Source: Pyxidicoccus sp. MSG2 (GTDB lineage: Bacteria; Myxococcota; Myxococcia; Myxococcales; Myxococcaceae). Taken from it: DNA of 64,000 nt. Below the pieces are notes generated by a model. That model made no database searches. It was not told where the DNA came from and worked only from the letters and a program-made list of their open reading frames with translations. How positions within the stretch are numbered: the stretch's first letter is position 1; each line of letters opens with the position of its first letter. Shown here one piece after another: positions 63,690-64,000 of the stretch. The stretch spans positions 12,897,001 to 12,961,000 of the forward strand of contig NZ_JAPNKC010000001.1 in NCBI RefSeq assembly GCF_026626705.1, in the 5' to 3' direction. The position numbers and the translations under genes are program-made.

Positions 63690-64000
63690 CGCTCCACCCA
63701 TCCGCTCCAAAGGGCCCGGGCCGCCTCGCCGTCCAGCCGCGCCCGCCCCACCGCCTCGCGCGCCCGCTCCGGCGCCGGCAGGTGCTGGAAGACGATGTCG
63801 TCGGGCGCGTCCAGGCGCGGGCGGAGGCCCGTCGGCAGGTAGCCCGCCGCGAGAAGCACGGGCGTGGCCTCGGCCACCCGCTGGGGCTCGCCCATGGACA
63901 GGTGGACGAGGTCCACGCGCGCCCGCGAGGACGGGAGCGCCGTGGCCCCCTGCCCTTCCCCGGCAGGCCCCACCAGCTCCCGCCGTTCGAGCCGCAGGGA
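63671..64000 (-). CDS. C-terminal part of an unrecognised protein
   Basis: The frame is open from the window edge to TAG at 63671 (109 residues seen). VDLVHLSMGEPQRVAEATPV then LLAAGYLPTGLRPRLDAPDD resembles the end of GNAT-like acyltransferases, but weakly. It overlaps the acyltransferase gene by 19 bp, so it is the upstream member of the same operon. Confidence 0.6.
   Translation of the reverse strand, partial: SLRLERRELVGPAGEGQGATALPSSRARVDLVHLSMGEPQRVAEATPVLLAAGYLPTGLRPRLDAPDDIVFQHLPAPERAREAVGRARLDGEAARALWSGWVERCARTS

Overview
The window comes from a high-GC delta-proteobacterium-like genome, most likely a Myxococcus relative (Myxococcota). The signs are dense overlapping operons, a SitA-type lipoprotein toxin with its immunity gene, a DUF2381 protein paired with a Ser/Thr kinase, a Myxococcales-type sigma factor and several kinases. 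This is an assignment by gene content; no alignment could be run.

Layout. 1-6882 (minus) is a menaquinone operon, menF-menD-menH-menA-menC-menE, with menE cut by the window edge. Back to back with it, 6999-13816 (plus) is a compact shikimate operon: DAHP synthase, menG/ubiE, shikimate kinase, a fused AroD-AroE, aroC, aroB and aroA. Most junctions are 4-bp or slightly longer overlaps. Together they carry phosphoenolpyruvate and erythrose-4-phosphate to chorismate and on to menaquinone; menB is not in the window. 13893-20093 holds citrate synthase, an acyl-CoA ligase, an acidic zinc-ribbon protein, an exported bifunctional-nuclease-domain protein and pyruvate kinase. 20139-24148 (minus) is pyrB-pyrC-carA plus one unknown gene. 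lepB-lepA, two nucleotide-sugar enzymes with a ribbon-helix-helix regulator, a calcium-repeat lipoprotein, a cupin, a SPOR protein, IHF-beta, mnmA and a tRNA nucleotidyltransferase/poly(A) polymerase follow to 35768.

35939-44926 (plus) is an accessory stretch: a Kelch lipoprotein, a DehI-like protein coupled to an Asp-nucleophile hydrolase, a sigma factor, a small secreted pilus-N-domain protein, a zinc-finger/kinase/pilus-N fusion, and a secreted carboxypeptidase-regulatory-repeat protein. 44938-46629 (minus) is a SitA-like toxin/immunity pair with a relic of another toxin tip.

46947-58841 is a genomic island. At its left is a promoter-bearing 5' half of tRNA-Arg(CCT), broken in the anticodon loop; at its right is the intact tRNA-Arg gene. 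The 200 or so bases before the two copies are diverged relatives. Inside are a single 1518-residue NTPase-helical-nucleosidase protein of visibly lower GC, which looks like an NLR-type antiphage gene and is the strongest candidate for an undescribed system, an intact IS66 element with a perfect 8-bp target duplication that splits a small gene, and a kinase/DUF2381 pair. 58973-64000 (minus) is a tightly overlapped operon of lipid-type enzymes (acyltransferase/condensation fold, membrane methyltransferase, desaturase, CapA-like protein, diiron-oxidase-like protein) with no obvious described counterpart.
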